Source: an uncultured Ruminococcus sp. (GTDB lineage: Bacteria; Bacillota; Clostridia; Oscillospirales; CAG-272). From it: a stretch of DNA of 5,844 bases. Where the stretch lies: NCBI GenBank assembly GCA_902765885.1, contig CACXBN010000312.1, forward strand, positions 1 through 5,844. Direction: 5' to 3'. Positions 1 through 5,844 of the stretch are shown piece after piece (within the stretch, counting starts at the first letter, position 1; each line of letters starts with the position of its first letter). The position numbers and the translations under genes are program-made. The notes beneath the pieces are model-generated. The model ran no database searches, had not been told where the DNA came from, and saw only the letters and a list, made by a program, of their open reading frames with translations.

Positions 1-27
1 AATCCAATTTTATATGGTGAACAACAG

Positions 28-60
28 AGACTGAATGAGATAATTCAGTCTTATTTGTTT
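28..60 (+). terminator. Rho-independent terminator of an upstream gene
   Basis: A perfect 9-bp stem (AGACTGAAT at 28-36 pairing with ATTCAGTCT at 43-51) closes a 6-base loop, GAGATA. A T-rich tail with two interruptions follows, from 51 to 60. It most likely ends transcription of a + strand gene lying left of the window. The stem is low in G+C, so it may be only moderately efficient. Its tail overlaps the -35 box of the next promoter, which makes a compact boundary between units. Confidence 0.65.
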
Positions 61-86
61 ACAAAAAATATTTTTTGGTTTATAAT
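58..86 (+). promoter_or_regulatory. Sigma-A promoter of the phosphodiesterase operon
   Basis: The -35 box TTTACA (58-63) matches consensus at five of six bases. A 17-bp spacer separates it from a perfect TATAAT -10 box (81-86). Transcription would start near 92-94, giving a leader of about 30 nt. The spacer is dominated by a 16-bp A/T palindrome (62-77), which could bend DNA or bind a regulator. Confidence 0.75.
62..77. repeat. 16-bp perfect palindrome inside promoter spacer
   Basis: The sequence CAAAAAATATTTTTTG is identical to its own reverse complement. It covers the last two bases of the -35 box and most of the 17-bp spacer. It has no loop, so it is better read as a duplex-DNA site (operator or intrinsically curved A-tract DNA) than as an RNA hairpin. 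An AT-rich promoter can produce such a sequence by chance, so a regulatory role is only inferred. Confidence 0.5.
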
Positions 87-113
87 GATATCAGCAAATA
101 TTACTATATTTCC

Positions 114-120
114 GGAGGAA
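114..120 (+). promoter_or_regulatory. Strong ribosome binding site for the phosphodiesterase gene
   Basis: GGAGGAA begins at 114. The GGAGG core ends six bases before the ATG at 125, which is ideal spacing. This fixes the start of the gene and suggests a high translation rate. Confidence 0.9.
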
Positions 121-124
121 AAAA

Positions 125-1954
125 ATGAAAAACTCGGTTAAAAAAATTATTTCAATGATGCTCGTTGCATGCATGGTTCTCACATTCGCATTATCTGCAT
201 CGGCAGCATTCGAAGGATTCGGAGGAAGTCTGTTCAGAGCACTCAGCTACTCTAACATCTTCTCAGCAGAAAAATCCGGTACAGATGCAAATGTCAAACC
301 GGAAAACATTTATGACAGAACATTTGACGCGGTAGGATTCGCCAAGATTTTCTCGCTCAAGAATCAGAACGGCGAGGAAGAAGAGACTGAGTCCGGCGAC
401 CGTCCTGCTTCATCGATTTACAAAAGAGTCGTAGTGCTTGGCGTTGACGGAGGAGGTACCTTCTTCAAGGATACTCCCACACCGAATATCGACAGGATAT
501 TCGCTAACGGCGCAATCACATATGAAGCAATAACTTCCACCCCTAGTATCAGCGCTCAGTGCTGGGGATCACTTCTTCACGGCGTAACACCCGAGTTCCA
601 TATGCTTACGAACTCAGTCAGCTCGCCGTTCCCGATGGACTCTTTGTTCCCGAGCTATTTCCGCGTAGTAAGAGATGCATTTCCTGATGCCGAACTCGCT
701 TCCTTCAACAACTGGAGCGTTATAAACACCGGTATCATTGAAGATGAAATCGGAGTATACAAAGACAATGCCTCTGATGACGCCAAGGTTACGGAGCTTG
801 TCCTCAATTATCTCGACGATCATGATCCGACACTCCTGTTCGTACATTTCGACAGTTGTGACGGCGCAGGCCACTCTTCCGGATACGGTTCGGAAAAACA
901 CCTTAAACAGGTGACAACGGTAGACGGATACATAGGCCAGATATATGATAAGATGGCAGAGAAGAAGCTTCTCGACGACACACTCTTCATAGTTGTTCCC
1001 GACCATGGCGGCACACCTGGCGGCTCACACGGCGGTGACAGCGAAGCCGAAATGAAGATAATGGTCGCAATCGCAGGTAAGACCGTTCAAAAAGGCACCA
1101 TCGGAGAGATGGAAATCAGAGACATAGCTTCCATAGTAACATATGCTCTCAACCTCGAACAGCCTGAAACATGGACCTCAAGAGTGCCGTCAGGCGTATT
1201 CAAGGGCGTGGAAGCAGGCGAGAGACCCGTTTATGAGTTCCCGGAAAACATCCGTTATAAGAACCAGGGACAGCCGACTCCTCTGAAGGATTCCGGAAAA
1301 TACATCACTGATTTCTTCAATGCAGAAGAGATCATTGGATATATCACACTTGACGGTGAGACCAAGGTCGACGTCGGTGATTATGACGCAGAACAGCGCG
1401 ATAAGCTTTACTACGTAGACGGTTATTACGGTCAGGCAGCTTCAATGGATGACGGTTATGTGAAGCTCAGATACATTCCCAACTCTGACAGCTTCTCGGT
1501 ATCGCTCTGGCTCAATACCAGAGGAATCGGCGGAGACCCTGCAATCGTTTCCAATAAGAACTGGAATGACGGTCGTACTCAGGGGTTTGTACTTTCGCTC
1601 AGAACCAGTGATATCAAATTCAACCTGGGGAACGGAAATGCCCGTATGGATGCCGAATTCCCGCTTCCTTCAGATTATCAAAACGGCTGGACTCATGTGA
1701 TTCTCATCGTTGACCGCGAAAACAATGTCGTAAAGCTCTCATATGATTTCGGCGAACCGATATCGGTTGAGATTCCGGATTCTCTTAAATCGTGCTCATT
1801 CAACGGAGTCACCAACAGCATCAACTTCGGTCAGGACGGAACCGGAAGCTATGAACCGCTCCCGGCAACTCTCGATGATATCATCGTGTTTGACAAAGCT
1901 CTTACTGCCGATGACATCGCAGCTCTTAAGGAATACTACCAGGCAGAGAGATAA
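125..1954 (+). CDS. Secreted alkaline-phosphatase-superfamily phosphodiesterase with C-terminal LamG-like domain
   Basis: Predicted exported enzyme that hydrolyses phosphate esters; the substrate is not evident. Residues 1-27 form a signal peptide (Lys-rich start, hydrophobic core, ASA cleavage motif near 27). Residues 28-98 are a variable linker with an acidic EEEE patch. The catalytic domain spans about 99-360 and resembles type I phosphodiesterase/nucleotide pyrophosphatase proteins. Likely metal ligands are D108 (GVDGGG), D246 and H250 (DGAGH), D293 and H294 (PDHGG), and H302. The probable nucleophile is S143 in PSISAQ, where the classic NPP enzymes carry threonine; S141 is an alternative. 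Residues about 405-600 look like a concanavalin A/LamG fold (SVSLWLNT, GWTHVILIVD, LDDIIVFDKALT), which often binds carbohydrate or mediates adhesion. The gene opens a four-gene unit, and its TAA overlaps the next ATG. The family call is firm; the substrate and LamG ligand are unknown. Confidence 0.88.
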   Translation: MKNSVKKIISMMLVACMVLTFALSASAAFEGFGGSLFRALSYSNIFSAEKSGTDANVKPENIYDRTFDAVGFAKIFSLKNQNGEEEETESGDRPASSIYKRVVVLGVDGGGTFFKDTPTPNIDRIFANGAITYEAITSTPSISAQCWGSLLHGVTPEFHMLTNSVSSPFPMDSLFPSYFRVVRDAFPDAELASFNNWSVINTGIIEDEIGVYKDNASDDAKVTELVLNYLDDHDPTLLFVHFDSCDGAGHSSGYGSEKHLKQVTTVDGYIGQIYDKMAEKKLLDDTLFIVVPDHGGTPGGSHGGDSEAEMKIMVAIAGKTVQKGTIGEMEIRDIASIVTYALNLEQPETWTSRVPSGVFKGVEAGERPVYEFPENIRYKNQGQPTPLKDSGKYITDFFNAEEIIGYITLDGETKVDVGDYDAEQRDKLYYVDGYYGQAASMDDGYVKLRYIPNSDSFSVSLWLNTRGIGGDPAIVSNKNWNDGRTQGFVLSLRTSDIKFNLGNGNARMDAEFPLPSDYQNGWTHVILIVDRENNVVKLSYDFGEPISVEIPDSLKSCSFNGVTNSINFGQDGTGSYEPLPATLDDIIVFDKALTADDIAALKEYYQAER

Positions 1955-2148
1955 TGTCCGAAAACACTGCCCCGAAAAACTGTGCCACATGCGAGTATTA
2001 TGATTATCTTGATAACGAGAACAGTGACATGGGATGCACTATAGACATGGACGAAGATGAAATGTGGCATCTCCGTTCAGACAGCCATCACAGCTGCCCT
2101 TATTATAAACAGTACGACGAATACAAATCTGTCAGAAGGCAGAATTAA
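1954..2148 (+). CDS. Small four-cysteine protein, DUF6472-like
   Basis: A 64-residue, probably cytoplasmic protein without signal peptide or membrane segment. It has four cysteines, C10 and C13 as a CxxC pair, then C28 and C48, a pattern that could bind one zinc ion. The core is very acidic (DMDEDEMWHL, residues 31-40), followed by SCPYY (47-51) and a basic C-terminus, DEYKSVRRQN. From memory this matches the small DUF6472 proteins of Clostridia, whose function I do not know. The start codon overlaps the stop of the phosphodiesterase gene as TAATG. Upstream there is only a weak purine-rich stretch (GAGAG), so translation is probably coupled to the preceding gene. The conserved-looking composition and the overlap argue that it is a real gene. 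A 42-bp gap follows before the lipid kinase. Confidence 0.8.
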   Translation: MSENTAPKNCATCEYYDYLDNENSDMGCTIDMDEDEMWHLRSDSHHSCPYYKQYDEYKSVRRQN

Positions 2149-2190
2149 CTTACTCACAGGAAGAACATTTCTCGAAAGGAATCTCATTAA

Positions 2191-3153
2191 ATGAGTGACC
2201 AATTACAGGTAAAAAACGCTCCCGGGAGGATAGTCCATATAATCAACCCGGGCGCGGGAAGCAAAAACGATGGAAAGATCAAAGAAACTGTCGGGAAAGC
2301 AGGCGGTGAGATCCTGAACATCGGTGACACAAGAGTCAGAGAAGCAGTATGTGATCTCTTTACCAAAGACCCTTTCGCACATGCCGTTGTTTACGGCGGT
2401 GACGGTACGGTTTTCGAAACCGTAAACGGGATATTTGATTCGGGCGCTGAGAAAACAGCAACATTTTCCGTAGTTCCCACTGGGAGCGGAAATGATTTCT
2501 CAACATACGTCAATGATTCAGGAGAGTTTACGAGAAGAGAGCTCGTTAAGATCGATGTGGTAAAGACTGTATCCGGCGAAGTCACCAGGTATTTTGCCAA
2601 TATGATGAATGTCGGATTTGACTGCGCGGTCGTGGAGGAAACTCTGAGGCTCAAGGACAAACCGCTGTTCAGCGGGAAAAACGGTTACCTGGCTGCAGCA
2701 TTCAAGGTCATGCTTCAAAAAAAGACCACCGCACTCGATATAACTTTCAAAGATTTCTATGACATCAAGACCGGAGAGATCATACCTGAAACTGATTTCA
2801 GCAAAAAGGTTCTTCTGTGTGCGGTAGCAAACGGAAAGTTCTGCGGAGGCGGATTCAAAGCAGCGCCGCTTTCATCCCTGAATGACTCTTTTTCAGATGT
2901 TGTGATAGCCAATGACGTAAGCAGGAGAAAATTCATATCCATTATCGGAAACTACCGCAAAGGCAACTATATTTCCGACAAGGGAGAACTGCTCAGAAGT
3001 TTTAAGGACGTTATAGACTACAGACGCTGCAGAAAAATGACCATCGTCGGAGCTGAAACATTCTGCCTTGACGGTGAGATATTCAAAACGGGCGAAGATA
3101 AGAAGATAGATGTAGAAACAATCCATTGCGCTCTGGGCTACATCCCTCTTTAA
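2191..3153 (+). CDS. Diacylglycerol/sphingosine-kinase-family lipid kinase (YegS/DgkB/BmrU type)
   Basis: Predicted soluble or membrane-associated kinase that transfers phosphate from a nucleotide to a lipid hydroxyl, for example diacylglycerol to phosphatidic acid. At 320 residues it has the usual length for this family. The N-terminal nucleotide-binding half shows NPGAGS (19-24), GGDGT (69-73) and PTGSGND (96-102), the hallmark motifs. The C-terminal half carries NVGFD (140-144), the Gly-rich NGKFCGGGFKAAP stretch (214-226) and DGE (294-296), whose Asp aligns with the proposed catalytic base in DgkB-type enzymes. The usual DG of the C-terminal lobe appears to be D232-S233. AAAGGA at 2175-2180 lies ten bases before the ATG. 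The lipid substrate cannot be told from sequence: membrane diacylglycerol recycling is common for this family in Gram-positive bacteria, but other lipids or polyprenols are possible. Confidence 0.9.
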   Translation: MSDQLQVKNAPGRIVHIINPGAGSKNDGKIKETVGKAGGEILNIGDTRVREAVCDLFTKDPFAHAVVYGGDGTVFETVNGIFDSGAEKTATFSVVPTGSGNDFSTYVNDSGEFTRRELVKIDVVKTVSGEVTRYFANMMNVGFDCAVVEETLRLKDKPLFSGKNGYLAAAFKVMLQKKTTALDITFKDFYDIKTGEIIPETDFSKKVLLCAVANGKFCGGGFKAAPLSSLNDSFSDVVIANDVSRRKFISIIGNYRKGNYISDKGELLRSFKDVIDYRRCRKMTIVGAETFCLDGEIFKTGEDKKIDVETIHCALGYIPL

Positions 3154-3165
3154 TATGGAGATATA

Positions 3166-3477
3166 ATGGAACAGAAAATTTTCACAAAAAATGACAGCGG
3201 GTTCATCTGCCGCAATTGCGGATATGAAGTTCCTCCGCTGAGATACACATCAAGGAATCACTGTCCGAAATGTCTTCATTCACTGCACCTTGATATAAAT
3301 CCGGGAGACCGTGCTGCGGAATGCGGCGGCCTCATGGAACCGATCCACGCAGAGCCGGATCCAAGAAAAGGATTCATCATCACCCACAGGTGCAAAAAGT
3401 GCGGAGCTGTCAGAAGAAACAAGTCGGCAAAAGACGATGACGAAGATCTTCTGATCAAACTTACCGCCATGCATTAA
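3166..3477 (+). CDS. RNHCP domain protein (small zinc-ribbon-like)
   Basis: A 103-residue, probably cytoplasmic protein named for its RNHCP motif (residues 30-34). Cysteines come in CxxC pairs: C15/C18, C33/C36 and C76/C79, with a further C53 in ECGG. This suggests one or two zinc sites of zinc-ribbon type. The opening FTKNDSGFICRNCG and the block SRNHCPKCLHSLHLD are typical of the RNHCP family, whose role is not established; nucleic-acid binding would be a guess. The C-terminus has a charged stretch, KDDDED (89-94). A GGAG at 3157-3160 lies five bases before the ATG, and only 12 bases separate the gene from the lipid kinase stop, so the two are surely co-transcribed. It is the last gene of the unit, with a terminator directly after it. 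Confidence 0.87.
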   Translation: MEQKIFTKNDSGFICRNCGYEVPPLRYTSRNHCPKCLHSLHLDINPGDRAAECGGLMEPIHAEPDPRKGFIITHRCKKCGAVRRNKSAKDDDEDLLIKLTAMH

Positions 3478-3480
3478 TCA

Positions 3481-3520
3481 GCAAAAAGGCAGGATTCACG
3501 TGAGTCCTGCTTTTTGTTTT
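3481..3520 (+). terminator. Rho-independent terminator ending the four-gene unit
   Basis: A long hairpin begins four bases after the RNHCP stop codon. The left arm is CAAAAAGGCAGGATTC (3482-3497) and the right arm GAGTCCTGCTTTTTG (3502-3516), closed by the loop ACGT. There is one bulged G and one G-U wobble. The run TTTTTGTTTT (3511-3520) supplies the U-tract. The strong stem and tail make this a convincing intrinsic terminator. Confidence 0.9.
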
Positions 3521-3521
3521 G

Positions 3522-3550
3522 TTGACAATCCTTTTTTGCATGTATATAAT
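3522..3550 (+). promoter_or_regulatory. Perfect-consensus sigma-A promoter of the SLH gene pair
   Basis: TTGACA (3522-3527), a 17-bp spacer and TATAAT (3545-3550) match the vegetative consensus exactly. Transcription would start near 3556-3558, leaving a leader of about 38 nt. It lies one base after the U-tract of the preceding terminator. Strong constitutive expression is expected unless a repressor acts on it; inverted repeat arms at 3540-3546 and 3562-3568 span the -10 box and the start site. Confidence 0.88.
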
Positions 3551-3568
3551 TGAAAATGCAGTATACAT
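3540..3568. repeat. Inverted repeat across the -10 box and transcription start
   Basis: ATGTATA (3540-3546) is repeated in inverted form as TATACAT (3562-3568), with 15 bases between the arms. The same region can be read as an imperfect direct repeat: TGCATGTATA (from 3537) and TGCAGTATACA (from 3557), offset by 20 bases, or about two helical turns. Either arrangement would suit a dimeric repressor site at the start of transcription, but both are short and AT-rich and may be chance. Confidence 0.35.
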
Positions 3569-3575
3569 TACGATG

Positions 3576-3582
3576 AAAGGAG
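3576..3582 (+). promoter_or_regulatory. Ribosome binding site with long spacing for the transglutaminase-SLH gene
   Basis: AAAGGAG lies 12 bases before the ATG at 3595, longer than usual. A nearer ATG at 3584 is out of frame and only one base from this site, too close for initiation; it would encode just four residues. The signal peptide begins directly after 3595, so that ATG is the right start. Confidence 0.75.
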
Positions 3583-3594
3583 CATGCGAAGAAC

Positions 3595-5424
3595 ATGACG
3601 GCCGGTGAAAGATTCCGTATATTATCTGTTACGCTTATATCCATGTTAATTATCCTGTGCCTCGGATTCGGCGTTTTCGCAGACGCTCCTATAGACGAAT
3701 ACTCGTCATACCGATCCGAAATACCGAATTATGATGAGATATATGAGCTCCTTTACACCTCCGCAACCGAAGGAGAAACGGTTGTCCTTACAAAGGGTCT
3801 CAATATAGATGATAAATATATAGTAGGGATTTTCACCGATCTTGTTTCGTCATCTCCGGAACTGTTTTATCTGAACAGGACATTATCATATCAGTACAGT
3901 CCGCGCGGAGAATCCCGGTACATAAACAGAGTATATTTTTCATACAGCATGCAGGGAAAGGAACTTAAAGAGGCTCAGAAAACATATGAAGAGTGGATAA
4001 ACCACTTCGTATCGCTCGTTGATCCTTCCATGACAGATCTTGAAAAAGCCCTGTGGTTTCACGATTATATACTGTCTTTCTACTCATATGACATAAGCAA
4101 GACCATTTATGACGTATACGGCCTTATAATGAACGAAACCGGAGTATGCAGGGCGACTTCACTGCTTTACTCCGCGGTCATGAACAGACTCGGAATAGAC
4201 TGCACCATGGTCATAAGCGATGAAATGGTCCACGCCTGGAACATTATAAAAATCGACGGGAAATGGTACCATGTGGATCTGACTTTCGATGACCCGCTGT
4301 ACGACAGGCTCGGACGGGTGGGACACGGTCACTTTCTGCTGTCCGACGAGGAAATAGCATCTGCCGAAAAGGGCAGCCATACAGACTGGCACACAAGCAT
4401 CTCGTGTTCCGAACCATTCAAGGGTCCCAAGCCATGGGACGGTGTCAACTCCAGAATGAGTAAAATAGGAGACCGGTGGTATTATGTTGACAATGAAGAC
4501 AAGTCGGTCAAATACATTTCAACAAACTGTTCGGAAAAAGGGAAAATATCAGATATAAACAGCATGTGGTTCGTTTCCGAAGCCAGGGAAATCGGGTGGG
4601 TAGGTTCTTTTTCTTCGGCGGCGGAATACGGAGGCAAACTCTACTGGAACTCTGCTGACGAGATATTTGAATATGATCCTTCTTTAAACACCATAAGGAC
4701 AGTCTGGAGAGCAGATGAATCAGAGCAGATAATCAGCATTGCAATCTTCAATGATCAGCTTTGCATGCAGATCAGCTTCAACGTAAACGAACACAGCTAC
4801 GGACATATTAAAAAAGTTCCTATGTCTTCGCTTTATTCAACAGTCACCCTTCCCTTTGACGACGTGCCCGGAAATCATCCGTGGATCGACTCCATAGTAA
4901 GGCTCTATGAAGCAGGGGTGTTTACGGGTGTATCTGAAAAGAAATTTGCTCCGTCCTCATCACTCACCAGAGGAATGTTCGTAACGATCCTCGGCCGCCT
5001 GTCGGGCGTCAAAATTTCGAACTACTATTCAAGCCATTTCGATGACGTAATACCCGGAAGATGGTATTCTTACTATGTGGAATGGGCTTTTGAAAACAAT
5101 ATCATAGACGGCATGGGGGATGGCAGATTCGCACCTGAGAAAGAAATCTCCAGAGAACAGATGTTCAAAATACTTGCAGAATATATTTCCAATTTCAAAA
5201 CAGAGCTGTCAGGGCAAAATGATCAGGGCGAATTATCTTTTCCCGATGCATCGGACATCTCATCATGGGCACGGCCTTCATTCCTTTTCTGCATTTCAAA
5301 CGGAATAATCGACGTAAAAAGCGGTGAAATGCTCCGGCCGCAGGACAGTGCAACCCGAGCGGAAGCTGCATTTCTCATAGATCTGGTTTCAAAGTACCCG
5401 GACATAATCCAATCACGGAAATAG
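3595..5424 (+). CDS. Secreted transglutaminase-like protein with three C-terminal SLH repeats
   Basis: Predicted cell-surface protein. Residues 1-29 form a signal peptide (hydrophobic core 10-26, cleavage likely after VFA). The transglutaminase-like domain lies at about 145-235 and keeps a complete papain-type triad: C185 in GVCRAT, H213 in VHAWN and D228 in YHVDLTFDDP. Bacterial proteins of this fold may be proteases, cross-linkers or peptidases; the reaction cannot be assigned here. Residues about 288-410 contain short Trp/Tyr-rich units (DRWYYVDN, GKLYWNSADEIFEYD, NDQLCMQISF), suggestive of a small beta-propeller-like module. Three SLH repeats follow at about 420-470, 481-530 and 549-597, with motifs TRGM, SREQ and TRAE at the usual TRAE position. 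Three SLH repeats are the standard unit for binding secondary cell-wall polymer. A consensus promoter precedes the gene, and a second SLH gene follows after 33 bases with no terminator between. Confidence 0.9.
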   Translation: MTAGERFRILSVTLISMLIILCLGFGVFADAPIDEYSSYRSEIPNYDEIYELLYTSATEGETVVLTKGLNIDDKYIVGIFTDLVSSSPELFYLNRTLSYQYSPRGESRYINRVYFSYSMQGKELKEAQKTYEEWINHFVSLVDPSMTDLEKALWFHDYILSFYSYDISKTIYDVYGLIMNETGVCRATSLLYSAVMNRLGIDCTMVISDEMVHAWNIIKIDGKWYHVDLTFDDPLYDRLGRVGHGHFLLSDEEIASAEKGSHTDWHTSISCSEPFKGPKPWDGVNSRMSKIGDRWYYVDNEDKSVKYISTNCSEKGKISDINSMWFVSEAREIGWVGSFSSAAEYGGKLYWNSADEIFEYDPSLNTIRTVWRADESEQIISIAIFNDQLCMQISFNVNEHSYGHIKKVPMSSLYSTVTLPFDDVPGNHPWIDSIVRLYEAGVFTGVSEKKFAPSSSLTRGMFVTILGRLSGVKISNYYSSHFDDVIPGRWYSYYVEWAFENNIIDGMGDGRFAPEKEISREQMFKILAEYISNFKTELSGQNDQGELSFPDASDISSWARPSFLFCISNGIIDVKSGEMLRPQDSATRAEAAFLIDLVSKYPDIIQSRK

Positions 5425-5444
5425 CACAATATACTTCATCATAG

Positions 5445-5450
5445 AAAGGA
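5445..5450 (+). promoter_or_regulatory. Ribosome binding site of the second SLH gene
   Basis: AAAGGA lies seven bases before the ATG at 5458 and fixes the start. The 33-base gap from the previous stop shows no terminator or promoter, so the gene is probably read from the promoter at 3522. Confidence 0.8.
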
Positions 5451-5457
5451 AATAATC

Positions 5458-5844
5458 ATGAAAAGAATACTATCTCTCGTTCTTGTGCTGTCAATGATTA
5501 CCGGAATGGTGGTCATAACAAGCGCCGATGAACCTTCATCGTGGGCAAAAACAGAGGTCGAGGCAGCTGTAGAGGCAGGACTCGTTCCCGAATACATTCA
5601 GAAGGGCTGGACTTCTCCGATAACCCGCGGACAGGTTTCAGAGATGTTCATAAGACTTCTCGAAAAGGCAACCGGCAAAACGGTTGACGATATAATCGCC
5701 GAAAAGGGCGCTGTGATAGAAGAAGGCAAGTTCGAAGACACCAATGACGGCAATGTATATGCGGCAAACGCTCTCGGTATCATCAACGGTACAAGTTCTT
5801 CAAAATTCTCGCCTGACGGAACACTGAAGAGAGCCCAGATAGCC
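5458..5844 (+). CDS. Secreted SLH-domain protein, 3' end outside the window
   Basis: An open frame of 129 codons runs to the window edge without a stop, so this is the N-terminal part of a longer protein. Residues 1-23 are a signal peptide (MKRI, Leu/Val-rich core, cleavage after TSA). The mature part begins at once with an SLH repeat: SSWAKTEVEAAVEAGLVPE (28-46) and PITRGQ at the TRAE position (54-59). A second repeat starts at FEDTND (92-97), with ANALGIINGTSSSKFSPD (103-120) and LKRAQIA (123-129) at the window edge. N-terminal SLH repeats suggest that the missing C-terminal part carries the effector function, the reverse of the preceding gene, whose SLH repeats are at the C-terminus. What that part does cannot be known from this window. 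Confidence 0.85.
   Translation, partial: MKRILSLVLVLSMITGMVVITSADEPSSWAKTEVEAAVEAGLVPEYIQKGWTSPITRGQVSEMFIRLLEKATGKTVDDIIAEKGAVIEEGKFEDTNDGNVYAANALGIINGTSSSKFSPDGTLKRAQIA

Noticed and set aside
96..111. AT-only hairpin (AAATAT/ATATTT) just before the first ribosome binding site
   Set aside because: The stem has six A-T pairs and a four-base loop, so it is too weak to be a credible RNA switch or thermosensor.
158..172. LVAC resembling a lipoprotein signal (Cys at residue 16)
   Set aside because: The cysteine lies in the middle of the hydrophobic stretch and a better ordinary cleavage motif (ASA) follows at residues 25-27, so an ordinary signal peptide is more likely. A lipoprotein cannot be fully excluded.
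614..1006. 130-codon open frame on the minus strand inside the phosphodiesterase gene
   Set aside because: It is opposite a clear domain-bearing gene, has no family signature, is cysteine-rich in a random-looking way and has no ribosome binding site or promoter in a sensible place.
1743..2003. 86-codon open frame in another + frame across the end of the phosphodiesterase gene and the start of the four-Cys gene
   Set aside because: Its composition (Ser/Arg/Thr-rich) looks like an out-of-frame reading, and both overlapped genes are well supported.
3584..3598. Four-codon leader reading frame (MRRT) whose stop overlaps the ATG of the transglutaminase gene
   Set aside because: Its ATG is one base after the ribosome binding site, too close for initiation. 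The overlap is probably chance.
1..5844. CRISPR arrays, insertion sequences, tRNA or rRNA genes, riboswitches
   Set aside because: No regularly spaced repeats, transposase frames, RNA gene signatures or long structured leaders are seen. Both leaders are under about 40 nt, too short for a known riboswitch.

Overview
The window looks like a chromosomal piece of a Gram-positive anaerobe of the class Clostridia, most likely the Oscillospiraceae/Ruminococcaceae group. Four things suggest this: strong AGGAGG-type ribosome binding sites, near-consensus sigma-A promoters, S-layer homology (SLH) cell-wall proteins, and a small Cys-rich protein of a type I know mainly from Clostridia (DUF6472-like). 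The taxonomic call is inference. There is no sign of a mobile element, CRISPR array, tRNA or rRNA, and every gene is on the + strand.

Left edge, 1-124: a hairpin terminator that probably ends a gene outside the window, then a sigma-A promoter (TTTACA, 17 bp, TATAAT). Its spacer holds a 16-bp perfect palindrome.

First transcription unit, 125-3477: four tightly packed genes. They are a secreted alkaline-phosphatase-superfamily phosphodiesterase with a C-terminal LamG-like domain, a 64-residue four-cysteine protein that starts in a TAATG overlap with the first gene, a diacylglycerol/sphingosine-kinase-family lipid kinase, and a small RNHCP zinc-ribbon-type protein. A hairpin terminator at 3481-3520 closes the unit.

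Second unit, 3595 to the right edge: a sigma-A promoter with perfect -35, spacer and -10 starts one base after that terminator. It drives a secreted transglutaminase-like protein with three C-terminal SLH repeats. A second secreted SLH protein follows after 33 bp and runs off the window. Both products are probably held on the cell wall by SLH binding to secondary wall polymer.

Taken together, the first unit may concern phosphoesters or lipid head groups at the envelope, plus a cytoplasmic lipid kinase; the second builds cell-surface proteins. I see known families in a somewhat uncommon combination, and no clear evidence of an undescribed defence or mobile system.
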